A stretch of 64,000 nt of DNA from JAJTFW01 sp964534995 (GCA_964534995.1 CAZHSC010000004.1:21362-85361); one strand, 5' to 3'. Shown: positions 1-9,877, numbered from the stretch's first letter. Notes: generated by a model from the sequence alone, not told the origin. A program made the numbers and translations.

Positions 1-684
1 GAATTAAACGACTGGCTGGGCGCACCGCTGGGTGTACACAGCAACGCCACACAGTCAGAAGCTGGAGGCACAGCCACAGCAGTGAGGACAGGTATTACGA
101 CTACTGGTTTCTGGGGTGATTTTGCAATCGGTTTCGGCAATGCTCCGCTGCCGGTGAATTGGTTGACCTTTACGGCAAGGCCGCAGGATTCAAATGTGAT
201 CCTCCACTGGGCAACCGCCAGCGAAACCAACAATGACTTCTTCTATGTGGAAAGGAGCCATAACGGCAACCAATTTGAAAGCATAGGACAGGTACAGGGT
301 AGCGGAACCACCAGCCAGGTAAGCTCTTATCAGTTTACAGATTACAGTCCTTATAAAGGCACCAGTTATTACAGGCTCCGCCAGGTAGACTATAACGGAA
401 TGTACGATTTCAGTCCTGTGGTATCGGTTCGTATTAGCGACGAGGTTAGTGCTGTTCAGGTGTACCCGAATCCTGTAACGGACCAGGCCTGGTTACTGAT
501 TAAGACATCTGAAGAAACAGACGGCGTATTAACCCTGGTGGATGCTGCCGGAAAGCTGGTTGAAACCCTCCGCATTCCACTGCAAAAAGGAAGCAACGGG
601 CTGAGCCTTTCCACAAGCCACCTGTCCCCCGGTGTTTACTTTTTAAAATATCAGAGTGAAGTGATTCGCTTCATGAAATATTAA
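1..684 (+). CDS. C-terminal part of a T9SS-secreted surface protein (5' end outside window)
   Basis: The reading frame is open from base 1, so this is the last 227 codons of a longer gene; the GTG at 82 is internal. The visible part holds a beta-rich segment starting near PLPVNWLTF, a stretch common just before the sorting domain in Bacteroidota secreted proteins, followed by a type A T9SS sorting domain (VYPNPVTDQ, then GVYFLKY close to the end, final residues IRFMKY). The known role of such a domain is to guide the protein through the outer membrane via the PorU sortase, after which it is removed. The functional part of the protein lies upstream and cannot be judged. Confidence 0.85.
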   Translation, partial: ELNDWLGAPLGVHSNATQSEAGGTATAVRTGITTTGFWGDFAIGFGNAPLPVNWLTFTARPQDSNVILHWATASETNNDFFYVERSHNGNQFESIGQVQGSGTTSQVSSYQFTDYSPYKGTSYYRLRQVDYNGMYDFSPVVSVRISDEVSAVQVYPNPVTDQAWLLIKTSEETDGVLTLVDAAGKLVETLRIPLQKGSNGLSLSTSHLSPGVYFLKYQSEVIRFMKY

Positions 685-1088
685 GTCAGTTAAACCGGAG
701 CATTGCTTAAGATTTTTTTTCGCTGACTCATCCCCGTCCAATTACTACTTTTAATATTACCATGTCATCAGTACAATGCACCATGCATACATGCATGTAA
801 TGACGGTGAACCGGCACATCTTACTTCCTCATTTTATTGCAGTAATGGTCCGGCTGCCGGTTTGAATCCGGGTCATTGCAGCACCGCTGCAAAAGCGGAA
901 AATACAATTGTAGTTTTTGAAAGTGGGGACGGAATGAAATAATCATTTGAAGGATTATCATACTTATGACAGCCTGCCCGAAATAATGATAACCGTCGTT
1001 ATACCGGAAGCACTAACATGAAAACACCAACGGTTGATATATTACGACAAAATAATGAATTACATTTTTTCCGACACCTGAAGCAAAT
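685..1088. other. Intergenic region, no gene seen
   Basis: 404 bases between two convergent genes. No convincing reading frame, RNA gene or strong hairpin-plus-T-run terminator was recognised. A short AT-containing palindrome (ATGCATACATGCAT, about 783-796) is the only visible symmetry. Confidence 0.5.
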
Positions 1089-3911
1089 TTACTGGCTAAA
1101 GTCAAACACCTGAAGGTTATTCAGCGTTATTGGAATTTTACTCCAGGTTTCCAGTGAATTTCTTGTTCTTACTTCCAGGAAATAAATGCCGTTAAAAAAT
1201 CCTCCGGGTACCGCCAGACTGCAATCGCCATTTTTCCTGAGTATGGCACTACCGGTATGAAGTGTGCTAAAGGGACTTAAAGGAAGGTGCAGCCGGTATC
1301 GAAGTGTATCGGTGGCGGAAGTATCACTGCTGATACCTGCCTGATATAAAGCAGGATTCATAAGGCCGTTGCCGTTAAAGAAACCTTCCACATATAAACG
1401 GATGTTCATTGTAAAATCAGGTACAGTAAAATTGGCCGCAGAAAGAACACTGGCACAGGGTGTGGTAATGCTTATTTTACCGGTGCTGGTAAGCGGGGGT
1501 ACTTTAGCACGTATCTGGGTTGCACTTATTACCCTGAAACCGGATGTAACTCCATTAAACAGGACTGTGGTGGCGCCGATGAAGTTGTTACCGTTGATGG
1601 TAATGCTGTCACCGGGCAAGCCGCTGCCTGGCGTAAATGAACCCAGGCTGAGGGTATTACTGGAAATGCTGATGTTGTAACCATTATCATCGCCGATATC
1701 TGCAAAATTTGAACTCACGATGCGGATACGGTAAGCGGTACCTGCAGCTTGTGACGATGGGATTGTACCGGTAATCGTTCCGCTTGTAGAGGTACTGGCA
1801 AGTGTTCCGATGGTTATGGGGCTGCTAAAAGAACCACTGGCATTGCTGAGTTGAAGAGAGAATATATTTCCGCTGTTCAGAGCCAGGGCCACGGTGCGGA
1901 AATTCACGGTAATGGCAGATCCTGCACAAAAGCCACTGTTACCCCCGGCAATCACGGAAACGATGCTGTCCGGTGTATATTGCCAGAGATCCGATTTATA
2001 CGTAAATATTTCATCTGTAAGATTGGGAGCCTTCGAAACTTCCATCCCCCCGCACACATAGCCGTAACCGTTAATACCCGCTCCCACGCAGCCTTCCCTT
2101 CCCGCGGCAAGCGGCATATTTGCTTTCTGAATCCAGGTATTGGCTACCGGATCAAATTCATAAAAGTCCTTCTTAAAAGAGGAGGTATCCAAATAACCAT
2201 TCTGATTATACCCACATGCATAATATCCCTTGTTCCCGATGGCAAATGCGGCCCCCGCGCTTCGCGTGCCGGCATTCAGGTCCGCTTTAATCGTCCAACT
2301 GTCGGTGGTTGGATTATATTCATAACAGCGGGCAGGTTCTGAACCCTGGGGGATCCCACCTACCACATACCCTTTGTTATTAATTGAAAAAGAACCTAAC
2401 TGGAATCTTCCCTGCAGGGCCACCGGCGTAGCCCGTGCAATCCAGGTATTGGATGCAGCCAGGTACTCATACCAGTCATTGTAAAAAACAGTACTTGCTG
2501 ACACACCGAAACCGAAAAATCCCCGGTTGCCGATAGTGAGCCCGGTTCCCGCCATCCGCGCCGGTCCCGTAAACGCAGCCTTTTGTGTCCAGGAACCATT
2601 AAGGGGATTAAATGCCCACACATCCGTTTGCGACAAATAGGAATTATTTACACCTCCCACAACATATACATTGCTGTCAATGGTAAAACAGCTGGCATTG
2701 GCCTTAAATACCGGTAATGAATCTTCCTGACTCCAGGTGTCCCCGGCAGGGTCATAAAGCCAGGTATCCCTGCGCATTACTGCAGGTACGGTGATGATAT
2801 TATAAAAATTTTGGTCACCGTATATACCGGGGCCGATGAACATTTTACCGTTTATAACGCTTGCGCACATACGTGAGCGTGCCGTAGCGAGCGGTGCCGC
2901 CAATGGGGTCCAGGCATTTGTCAGTGGGTCGTATTTAATAAAAGGATTTTCATTAAGTCCTCCGTTGACATATCCGCCGGTAAGGTAAGCCACGTTATTA
3001 ATGACGAAAGATGCGCTTTGCGACAAGTTGTAAGGCATGCTTGCTTTCTGAGTCCAGCTGTTGCTGGCGGTATCATACTCAAAGCAATTGTTGTAATGAA
3101 CGCTGGGCCCTCCGTCCACACCCCCGGCAATATACCCCTTCCCGTTCAGTGCAAAGCCGCTGGCAAAGCCGCGTGCTTGTGCTGCTGCGGGCAACGCCGC
3201 TTTGGCCGTCCACTGATTGGTAAGTGTATCGTATTGCCAGAGATCCTTTTGCTGGGATGGATTGGCACTTTTATATCCACAGGCAACAAATCCTTTTGAT
3301 CCGATACTGAAGGAAGAAGCCCCGTAACGGCCTTCGGTACCCGGCAGGCTTGCTACCTGGACCCAAGTATTGGTGGACACATTATATCGCCAGCAGTCGT
3401 AGCGGTACAGCGGTGAATTACTGGCATAGCCTCCGCCTGCATAGGCTACATTACCGATTACAAAACAAAAGGCCCCATAACGACCGGATACCCCCATGTC
3501 CGCTTTTTGTGTCCATGCGTTGGTGACAGGATTATACTCCCAGGTATCTTTCAGATAGGTGACATTGGAACTGTTGAAACTTGCATAGCCCTGGCCAACA
3601 TAACCCTTTCCATTGATTGAAAAAGCGATGGCCGCGATGCGACCGGTGTTCCCACAATCCGCAATCCGGGACCAGTCACCACTGGAAGGGTTATATGAAT
3701 ACACATCACGGGCAGGCATCCGGTAATTTTGACGGCCTGCAATCTGCCCGCCGCCAACATAACCAATTCCATTGATTTGAAAAGCAGTAGCCAATACCCG
3801 TTCTGTCCAGTCGGAATTACCGATGGATGATTTCTGTGTCCATATTCCCTGCGCCGAAATAAAAACAGGGAAAAAGAACAACAGAAACAGGAAGTATATT
3901 CCTCTCATCAT
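1089..3911 (-). CDS. Large secreted kelch-repeat protein with IPT/TIG domain
   Basis: 940 aa. An N-terminal signal peptide (hydrophobic run, probable cleavage after VFISA) is followed by roughly 600 residues of kelch-type repeats, recognisable from recurring GYVGGG/GYVCGG and YDPxTNxWT patterns, which should fold as one or two beta-propellers. After a linker comes an IPT/TIG domain (about residues 740-815, SFTPGSGLPGD...INGNNF). The last ~115 residues form a module (LYVEGFFNG...NSLETWSKIPI) also found at the end of the gene at 30796-32844. No type A sorting domain is visible and the protein stops at FDFSQ. The exported location is well supported; the target of the propeller is unknown. Confidence 0.8.
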   Translation of the reverse strand: MMRGIYFLFLLFFFPVFISAQGIWTQKSSIGNSDWTERVLATAFQINGIGYVGGGQIAGRQNYRMPARDVYSYNPSSGDWSRIADCGNTGRIAAIAFSINGKGYVGQGYASFNSSNVTYLKDTWEYNPVTNAWTQKADMGVSGRYGAFCFVIGNVAYAGGGYASNSPLYRYDCWRYNVSTNTWVQVASLPGTEGRYGASSFSIGSKGFVACGYKSANPSQQKDLWQYDTLTNQWTAKAALPAAAQARGFASGFALNGKGYIAGGVDGGPSVHYNNCFEYDTASNSWTQKASMPYNLSQSASFVINNVAYLTGGYVNGGLNENPFIKYDPLTNAWTPLAAPLATARSRMCASVINGKMFIGPGIYGDQNFYNIITVPAVMRRDTWLYDPAGDTWSQEDSLPVFKANASCFTIDSNVYVVGGVNNSYLSQTDVWAFNPLNGSWTQKAAFTGPARMAGTGLTIGNRGFFGFGVSASTVFYNDWYEYLAASNTWIARATPVALQGRFQLGSFSINNKGYVVGGIPQGSEPARCYEYNPTTDSWTIKADLNAGTRSAGAAFAIGNKGYYACGYNQNGYLDTSSFKKDFYEFDPVANTWIQKANMPLAAGREGCVGAGINGYGYVCGGMEVSKAPNLTDEIFTYKSDLWQYTPDSIVSVIAGGNSGFCAGSAITVNFRTVALALNSGNIFSLQLSNASGSFSSPITIGTLASTSTSGTITGTIPSSQAAGTAYRIRIVSSNFADIGDDNGYNISISSNTLSLGSFTPGSGLPGDSITINGNNFIGATTVLFNGVTSGFRVISATQIRAKVPPLTSTGKISITTPCASVLSAANFTVPDFTMNIRLYVEGFFNGNGLMNPALYQAGISSDTSATDTLRYRLHLPLSPFSTLHTGSAILRKNGDCSLAVPGGFFNGIYFLEVRTRNSLETWSKIPITLNNLQVFDFSQ

Positions 3912-4020
3912 ATCGCGAAAGCTATATGCAAGATAATAAAATAATTAAACATAACAATACCCTGGTCAGCAAAACCATGGGCGCAACCCGGTATAGACTT
4001 TCGCTTACCCTGATAATTTA

Positions 4021-4058
4021 TGATAAATAAAGAAGCCCGGCAGAAAATACCGGGCTTC
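4021..4058 (-). terminator. Rho-independent terminator after atpG
   Basis: A 9-bp perfect stem (gaagcccgg at 4032-4040 with ccgggcttc at 4050-4058) and a 9-nt loop are followed on the minus strand by the T-rich run TTTATTTATC. It lies just after the atpG stop and would end the atp transcript before the kelch gene in the same direction. Confidence 0.8.
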
Positions 4059-4078
4059 AATAATAATTCAGGGGTATA

Positions 4079-4957
4079 TTAGCCGTTCAATGCCTCGGCA
4101 CCTGCAACAATCTCAAGGATTTCATTGGTAATGGCGGCCTGGCGGGCTTTGTTATACGTTAAACGAAGGTCCTTCAGTAATTCTCCCGCATTATCAGTAG
4201 CCTTATTCATGGCGGTCATACGGGCTCCGTGTTCCGAAGCGTGCGAATCAAGGATGGCCTTGTACAATTGGGTTTTAATAGACTTCGGAATCAGTTCGAG
4301 TACAATTTCGGCTTTTGACGGCTCAAAGATATAATCGTTGACTTTGCCCTTATCCGACTTGGCCGGAGGCTGAATGGGCATGAGTTGTTCATTGATCACA
4401 TACTGGACTGCGGCGTTTTTAAACTGATTGTACACCACGATTACCTTATCATACTTTGCATCTGAAAAATCTTTCATAAATGTCTCCGCTACCGTGGCTA
4501 CATTGGCAAAGGTCAGGTCGGTAAATATCTCGTTATGATGTCCCAGGTAAACATTTTTGTTTTTGGAGTAGTAGTCGGAGCATTTCTTGCCGATACAAAA
4601 GACTTTCACTCCCCCGGCCTTTACCAGATCCCTGTATTCATCGGCCAGCAGGCGGTTCACGGTACGTATTATATTGGAGTTAAACGCCCCGGCAAGTCCC
4701 CTGTTGGAGCTGACAGCAACAATCAGGACATGCTGCACCGGGCGTACTTTCGCAAAAGCACCGGCATCGCTGTCCTCAAGCGAAGAGGAGAGGTTTTCCA
4801 GCATATCACGCAGCTTATTGGCGTAGGGGCGCAACTGAGTGATGGCATTCTGGGCCCTGCGCAGTTTCGCCGCGCTTACCATCTTCATCGCTTTGGTAAT
4901 CTGCTGGGTGCTGTTAACGGAGGCAATCCGGATACGGACTTCTTTGAGATTTGCCAT
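4079..4957 (-). CDS. atpG: ATP synthase subunit gamma
   Basis: 292 aa, normal for the family. The N-terminus reads MANLKEVRIRIASV and the C-terminal helix ends NKARQAAITNEILEIVAGA, both hallmarks of the gamma subunit, which forms the central rotating shaft between the F1 hexamer and the c-ring on the cytoplasmic face of the inner membrane. It is the last gene of the atpB-E-F-H-A-G run, 58 bases after atpA, with a terminator after it. The beta and epsilon genes (atpD, atpC) are not in the window; in many Bacteroidota they form a separate unit. Confidence 0.97.
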   Translation of the reverse strand: MANLKEVRIRIASVNSTQQITKAMKMVSAAKLRRAQNAITQLRPYANKLRDMLENLSSSLEDSDAGAFAKVRPVQHVLIVAVSSNRGLAGAFNSNIIRTVNRLLADEYRDLVKAGGVKVFCIGKKCSDYYSKNKNVYLGHHNEIFTDLTFANVATVAETFMKDFSDAKYDKVIVVYNQFKNAAVQYVINEQLMPIQPPAKSDKGKVNDYIFEPSKAEIVLELIPKSIKTQLYKAILDSHASEHGARMTAMNKATDNAGELLKDLRLTYNKARQAAITNEILEIVAGAEALNG

Positions 4958-5015
4958 TTTACACTAATCTGAATGGAACGGGAAACTGATTATAAAGATT
5001 CAAGGGAATAATACC

Positions 5016-6596
5016 TCAGGCCGAATATTTCTTTGTCAGGTCTTTGGCCACTTTCTCCAGTTCGTTGGTGATCTCATCGTTGATCACGCCTTTGGCGAGT
5101 TGATCGAGCACGTTCTTATGCTGGGCGCGTAGTATGTTGAGGAAGTCTGTTTCAAATTCCTTTACCTTTCTAACAGGTACGGATTGAAGAAGACCTTTGG
5201 TACCCAGATAAATAATAGCCACCTGATCTTCCACACGGAATGGAGAGTACTGGCCCTGCTTGAGGATTTCCACGTTACGGGAACCCTTATCAAGTACCGC
5301 TTTGGTAGCGGCATCCAGATCGGAACCGAACTTGGAGAAGGCTTCCAGCTCGCGGTACTGCGCCTGGTCGAGTTTCAGGGTACCTGCCACTTTCTTCATG
5401 GATTTAATCTGGGCGTTACCACCTACCCTCGAAACGGAAATACCTACGTTGATAGCGGGACGAACACCACTGTTAAAGAGGTTTGCTTCGAGGAAAATCT
5501 GACCGTCAGTAATTGAAATCACATTGGTTGGGATATATGCGGATACGTCACCGGCCTGCGTTTCGATAATAGGAAGAGCGGTAAGAGAACCACCGCCTTT
5601 CACCTTGCTTTTCAGCGTTTCAGGAAGGTCATTCATTTTTGCCGCGATGCTGTCGGATTTAATCACCTTGGCGGCACGCTCCAGCAAACGGCTGTGCAGG
5701 TAGAATACATCACCGGGGTAAGCTTCACGGCCGGGAGGACGGCGAAGCAGGAGCGACACCTCACGGTAAGCCACAGCCTGTTTTGACAAATCATCATATA
5801 CCACCAATGCAGGGCGGCCTGTATCGCGGAAATACTCGCCGATAGCGGCACCGGCCATCGGAGCATAGAACTGCATAGGGGCGGAATCGGAAGCCGATGC
5901 AGCCACCACTACGGTATAAGGCATGGCGCCACGCTCTTCGAGTGTTTTAACCACGTTGGCAACGGTTGAACCTTTTTGACCAACGGCCACATAAATACAA
6001 AATACAGGTTCTCCTTTATCATAAAATTCACGCTGGTTGATAATCGCGTCGAGGGCAACAGCGGTCTTTCCTGTCTGGCGGTCTCCGATAATCAACTCAC
6101 GCTGGCCGCGGCCTATAGGAATCATGGCGTCGATGGCCTTGATACCGGTTTGCAGCGGCTCATTTACCGGTTGCCTGAAAATTACCCCGGGTGCCTTACG
6201 TTCCAGCGGCATTTCAAACAATTCACCGGTGATGGGACCTTTTCCATCGATGGGATTTCCCAGAGTATCCACCACACGTCCGAGCATACCTTCGCCCACC
6301 CTGATGGAGGCGATCTTACCCGTACGCTTCACGGTATCCCCTTCCTTAATTTCATTGGAAGAACCCAGTGTTACTGCACCGATGTTGTCTTCTTCAAGGT
6401 TCAAAACGATTCCGAGAAGGCCGTTTTCAAACTCAATCAGCTCTCCTGATTGCACTTTTGTTAAACCATAAATACGGGCAATACCGTCTCCTACCTGGAG
6501 TACGGTTCCTACTTCTTCGAGTTCGGAGGCTGACTTAAAGCCGGCCAGTTGCTGGCGGAGTATGGCTGAAACTTCGTCGGGTCTTACATCTACCAT
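5016..6596 (-). CDS. atpA: ATP synthase subunit alpha
   Basis: 526 aa, full length. Shows the P-loop GDRQTGKTA near residue 170, the upstream region LGNPIDGKGPI and the signature PAINVGISVSRVGG near residue 380. Alpha subunits alternate with beta in the F1 hexamer and hold the non-catalytic nucleotide sites. The start MVDVRPDEVSAILRQQL matches the expected N-terminal region that binds delta. Lies between atpH (137 bases upstream) and atpG in one operon. Confidence 0.98.
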   Translation of the reverse strand: MVDVRPDEVSAILRQQLAGFKSASELEEVGTVLQVGDGIARIYGLTKVQSGELIEFENGLLGIVLNLEEDNIGAVTLGSSNEIKEGDTVKRTGKIASIRVGEGMLGRVVDTLGNPIDGKGPITGELFEMPLERKAPGVIFRQPVNEPLQTGIKAIDAMIPIGRGQRELIIGDRQTGKTAVALDAIINQREFYDKGEPVFCIYVAVGQKGSTVANVVKTLEERGAMPYTVVVAASASDSAPMQFYAPMAGAAIGEYFRDTGRPALVVYDDLSKQAVAYREVSLLLRRPPGREAYPGDVFYLHSRLLERAAKVIKSDSIAAKMNDLPETLKSKVKGGGSLTALPIIETQAGDVSAYIPTNVISITDGQIFLEANLFNSGVRPAINVGISVSRVGGNAQIKSMKKVAGTLKLDQAQYRELEAFSKFGSDLDAATKAVLDKGSRNVEILKQGQYSPFRVEDQVAIIYLGTKGLLQSVPVRKVKEFETDFLNILRAQHKNVLDQLAKGVINDEITNELEKVAKDLTKKYSA

Positions 6597-6733
6597 TGTG
6601 ATTGTATTATTAATTGTTAGTAATCGTTATTTGTTTTGTACTGTTAACCGCGGACCCGAACGCTAACTTCCTCTACTCCCACATTGCACCTGCACGCGTC
6701 CTGAACGGGTGAATCCGCAACTTTTATTGCCCA

Positions 6734-7291
6734 CTAATATTCTTTTACATACAGATTATCATCAAATTCATTCTTCAGCTGCTTCAGTTTTTTACTTACG
6801 CTTGTATCGAATTGCCGGTCGCCAACACGCAGAATGAAGCCCCCGATCAGTGAGGGATCCAGTTCTTCTATTACTTCAATGGACTGGCCCTGCTGAAGGC
6901 TTACCCTGGAAATAATCTGATCACGCAGGGAACTGTCGATTTTAGCGGCGCTTTTGATATGAACTGTCAGAATTCCCTTTGACTTTTTGTACAACTTCAC
7001 ATATTCATCCGCTATTTCATAGAGATAAAATTCGCGGCTTTTTCTGGTAATGATCTGGATAAAAGAAAAACTGAGTGCATCTATTTTGGAACCGAAGAGG
7101 GCTTTTATTACCGCGTCCTTTTTATCCGTATTTACAATAGGATTACGCAGCAGCAGTGCAAACTCACGGCTTGACTCACAGGTAGCAGTGATCAGCTGCA
7201 TATCTGCAAATACTTTATCGGCGATATTACGTTCCTGCGCCAATCCCAAAAGAGATTTGGCGTATCTGCGGGCTACTTTTGAATCTGCCAT
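6734..7291 (-). CDS. atpH: ATP synthase subunit delta
   Basis: 185 aa, typical length. The N-terminal part (ADSKVARRYAKSLLGLAQE) is the usual all-helical delta/OSCP domain, and the C-terminal signature around LDPSLIGGFILRVGD is the family pattern. Delta joins the top of the alpha/beta ring to the peripheral b stalk. Position between atpF and atpA fits the standard order. Confidence 0.96.
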   Translation of the reverse strand: MADSKVARRYAKSLLGLAQERNIADKVFADMQLITATCESSREFALLLRNPIVNTDKKDAVIKALFGSKIDALSFSFIQIITRKSREFYLYEIADEYVKLYKKSKGILTVHIKSAAKIDSSLRDQIISRVSLQQGQSIEVIEELDPSLIGGFILRVGDRQFDTSVSKKLKQLKNEFDDNLYVKEY

Positions 7292-7427
7292 GTTTATTTC
7301 GCAATCGTTTATTGTTAATCCCGGTAGGTATTAAATCAAACAGGCCTGTATGGGTTTATAATTTTATCAATTTGCATATCCGTATTCTCATCAGCCGGAG
7401 CGGCGGATGCTATTAACGGATATCCGA

Positions 7428-7922
7428 TCAATTCATTTTGACATCTTTCAACATTTCCTGCACCAGTGCCTTTTGCTTTTCATCGCTGCTGAGTTGCTGG
7501 CGAATTACTTTTTCAGCAATTTCAATCGACAGGGTGGCCACCTGATTTTTCAACTCAGTGATGGCGGAAAGTTTTTCATTGTTGATGGTTTCACGGGCAA
7601 TGGTGATCATACGGTCGCCTTCGGTCTGCGCTTTTGTGCGCGCTTCGTTAACGATCATATCCTTGGTTTCACGCGCTTCTTTCAATATCATATCTCTTTC
7701 ATTGCGCGCCTCCTGCAGGATACGTTCATTTTCCGCTTTCATATTCGCAACTTCATCCTTTGCTTTTTTAGCGGCATTGAGCGCCTCTTCGATGGAAGTT
7801 TCACGTTCTTTTAAAGAAGACAGGATAGGCCCCCATGCAAATTTGCGCATCAGGAATACCACGATCAGGAAAGATACGGTCATCCAGAATACCAGGCCGA
7901 AATCAGGTTTTACGAGTTCCAT
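7428..7922 (-). CDS. atpF: ATP synthase subunit b
   Basis: 164 aa. One N-terminal membrane helix (residues about 8-27, GLVFWMTVSFLIVVFLM) is followed by a long charged amphipathic helix rich in Glu, Lys and Ala (residues 30-155), as expected for the dimeric peripheral stalk. Only one b gene is present, with no b' copy beside it. Confidence 0.96.
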   Translation of the reverse strand: MELVKPDFGLVFWMTVSFLIVVFLMRKFAWGPILSSLKERETSIEEALNAAKKAKDEVANMKAENERILQEARNERDMILKEARETKDMIVNEARTKAQTEGDRMITIARETINNEKLSAITELKNQVATLSIEIAEKVIRQQLSSDEKQKALVQEMLKDVKMN

Positions 7923-8041
7923 AGTGTTGTGTCGGAATTTTCGTTGGGGAGTTCCCCCTTTATAGTGATGAATGATTTTTCAAGGTAAACCGGCACCCGA
8001 CCAATCGTCGTTCTGCCGGTTTAGGGTGTTTTTGCAATCCT

Positions 8042-8302
8042 TTATTTTGTAAGGATAGCAAGCAGGCCGATTACCATCGCGAAGAAGGCAGCACCTTCTA
8101 CGAGAGCGGCGGCAAGAATCATGTTACCGCGGATGTCGCCTGAAGCTTCAGGTTGACGAGCGATAGATTCAAGCGCAGAACCACCGATACGGCCGATACC
8201 GATACCGGCACCGATGGCAGCAAGACCTGCACCTACAGCAGCAAGACCGTAGCCCATGCCGATGTTCTCAGCGGCTGCCTGGAGTAAGATGTTTGATAAC
8301 AT
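8042..8302 (-). CDS. atpE: ATP synthase subunit c
   Basis: 86 aa with two hydrophobic helices joined by the polar loop ARQPEASG. The first helix is glycine-rich (GAGLAAIGAGIGIG); the second carries the ion-binding acidic residue in AALVEGAAFF. These small subunits make up the rotor ring. A signature for sodium use is not evident, so protons are the likely coupling ion (inference). Confidence 0.97.
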   Translation of the reverse strand: MLSNILLQAAAENIGMGYGLAAVGAGLAAIGAGIGIGRIGGSALESIARQPEASGDIRGNMILAAALVEGAAFFAMVIGLLAILTK

Positions 8303-8417
8303 TGTTGTTTGATTTTATAAGTAAGTACTAATTCTGTTTATCTGAGTATTCTTTATTCGAACTGTTGATTCTGCCTGTGTTTTGCCGGATTTTAGCGGAC
8401 CTATCCTGTTCAGGGTA

Positions 8418-9617
8418 TTAATGATGATGCTCTTCTACCGCTGCTCCGATATACACCGCGCTGAGCATGGTGAATACATAAGCCTGCAGAAAGGCCACCA
8501 GTAATTCAAGCACGGTCATGAATACGGTAAAGACCAGTGACAATGGAGATACCGCCAATCCCACGCCGGCACCATTCTGCCCAAAGATGAAGATGAGACA
8601 GAAGAAGGATAATGCGATAATATGTCCTGCGGTGATGTTTGCGAACAATCGTATCATCAATACGAAGGGACGAAGAAACACACCCAGAATTTCAATAGGG
8701 GTAAGCAACAGCAAAATAGGCTTGGGTACGCCGGGCATCACAAATACATGTTCCCAGTAATTTTTGTTGGCACTGAAAGTAACGATCGCAAATGTGAACA
8801 GCGCCAGTGTCATGCTGATGCTGATATTGCCGGTAAGGTTAGCGCCTCCCGGGAAAACAGGAATCAGTCCTAGCAGGTTGGCAATCCAGATAAAGAAAAA
8901 TACCGTAAGCAGGAAGGGAAGGTATCTTTCGTACTTGTGACCGATGCTTGGCTTGATCACTTCATCACGCATAAACATGATGATGGGTTCAATGGCATTC
9001 TGCAATCCGGTGGGAGCAAGGCCCTTTCTCTTGCGGGTATAGGCACCTGCGATATTGGTAAAAATAAGCAGCATCAGTAATATGGTAATAAAAAGTGAGG
9101 CCACATTCTTGGTGATGGATATATCTGTGGTGGCCGCCGTAAGTTCTTCATTCTTTGTTGCACTGTGCGCATCCACTTCTCCGGTTTCATTCACGGCTAC
9201 AATTTTTTGTCCCTCCAGCTTATATCCGCCATAGGCTTTGTGCCCGTGCTCAAAACGCGCGCTGCTAAAAACACTAAAGCCCCGTTGTGAATTGTAAAGA
9301 ATAACCGGAAGCGGGAGTTCTGTATGTCCCCAAAGATGCCAGCCGTGCGCATCGGCAACGTGTTCCATGATAATTTTTCCGGCATTCAGTTTTTCCTCCC
9401 CATGCGCCACTTCTGCGTGTTCCCCAACTGCATGTTCTCCAACTGTATGTGCGTCAGCAGCATGGTCATTTGTACCGGCTACAGCCTCAGTACTATGACT
9501 TTCATTTTCAGGGAGTTGATTATGGGTAGAATCCTGCGCTCCATTGATCGAAAAGATCAACGTGAAAACCGTAAAGGTCAGGATCGAGAGTATGACTAAA
9601 CGTTTGTTTTTCAACAT
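8418..9617 (-). CDS. atpB: ATP synthase subunit a with long periplasmic N-terminal extension
   Basis: 399 aa, much longer than the ~270 aa of E. coli subunit a. The C-terminal ~210 residues are the membrane domain with the essential arginine in FVLMIRLFANITAGH and the later helix ending near AAVEEHHH. The extra ~180 N-terminal residues start with a signal-like hydrophobic segment (residues 8-26) and hold a His/Glu-rich section containing repeated VGEHA. Extended AtpB N-termini are known in Bacteroidota; the role is unclear. First gene of the operon, with a promoter about 30 bases upstream. Confidence 0.95.
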   Translation of the reverse strand: MLKNKRLVILSILTFTVFTLIFSINGAQDSTHNQLPENESHSTEAVAGTNDHAADAHTVGEHAVGEHAEVAHGEEKLNAGKIIMEHVADAHGWHLWGHTELPLPVILYNSQRGFSVFSSARFEHGHKAYGGYKLEGQKIVAVNETGEVDAHSATKNEELTAATTDISITKNVASLFITILLMLLIFTNIAGAYTRKRKGLAPTGLQNAIEPIIMFMRDEVIKPSIGHKYERYLPFLLTVFFFIWIANLLGLIPVFPGGANLTGNISISMTLALFTFAIVTFSANKNYWEHVFVMPGVPKPILLLLTPIEILGVFLRPFVLMIRLFANITAGHIIALSFFCLIFIFGQNGAGVGLAVSPLSLVFTVFMTVLELLVAFLQAYVFTMLSAVYIGAAVEEHHH

Positions 9618-9647
9618 GATAGGCGCACCTATGGGTTATTGAGAGCG

Positions 9648-9677
9648 CAAAGGTAGATAAAAAGCGAATATCTGAAA
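9648..9677 (-). promoter_or_regulatory. Promoter of the atp operon
   Basis: On the minus strand a perfect Bacteroidota -7 box TACCTTTG (9648-9655, consensus TAnnTTTG) follows TTTC (9674-9677, one base off TTTG) at an 18-base spacing. Transcription would start about 20-30 bases before the atpB ATG, so the operon keeps its own promoter downstream of the insertion sequence. Confidence 0.6.
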
Positions 9678-9877
9678 CAGGGGTGATGAAATATCAATTA
9701 ACTGTTAGATTTTTCTCTCATTTTTCTCATGAATTCCCTATCATCAATAAGCAGATAATACCTCATTCAAAATAGTAAGATGAAGAATAATTTTCCTTAA
9801 TCCTTTTCATTATTAGCTAATTATCAATATTTTAAATAAAATATTAATGATTAGCTCTAATATTCTGCAATATTGAC

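Noticed and set aside
4535..4972. 145-codon plus-strand frame inside atpG
   Set aside because: Fully covered by the conserved gene on the other strand.
7407..7814. 135-codon plus-strand frame across atpF
   Set aside because: Antisense shadow of the b subunit; Phe-rich composition is the reverse of its Glu/Lys-rich helix.
9827..9846. AT palindrome AATATTTTAAATAAAATATT near the IS left end
   Set aside because: Pure A/T symmetry in an AT-rich stretch; could arise by chance and has no T run placement suited to a terminator.
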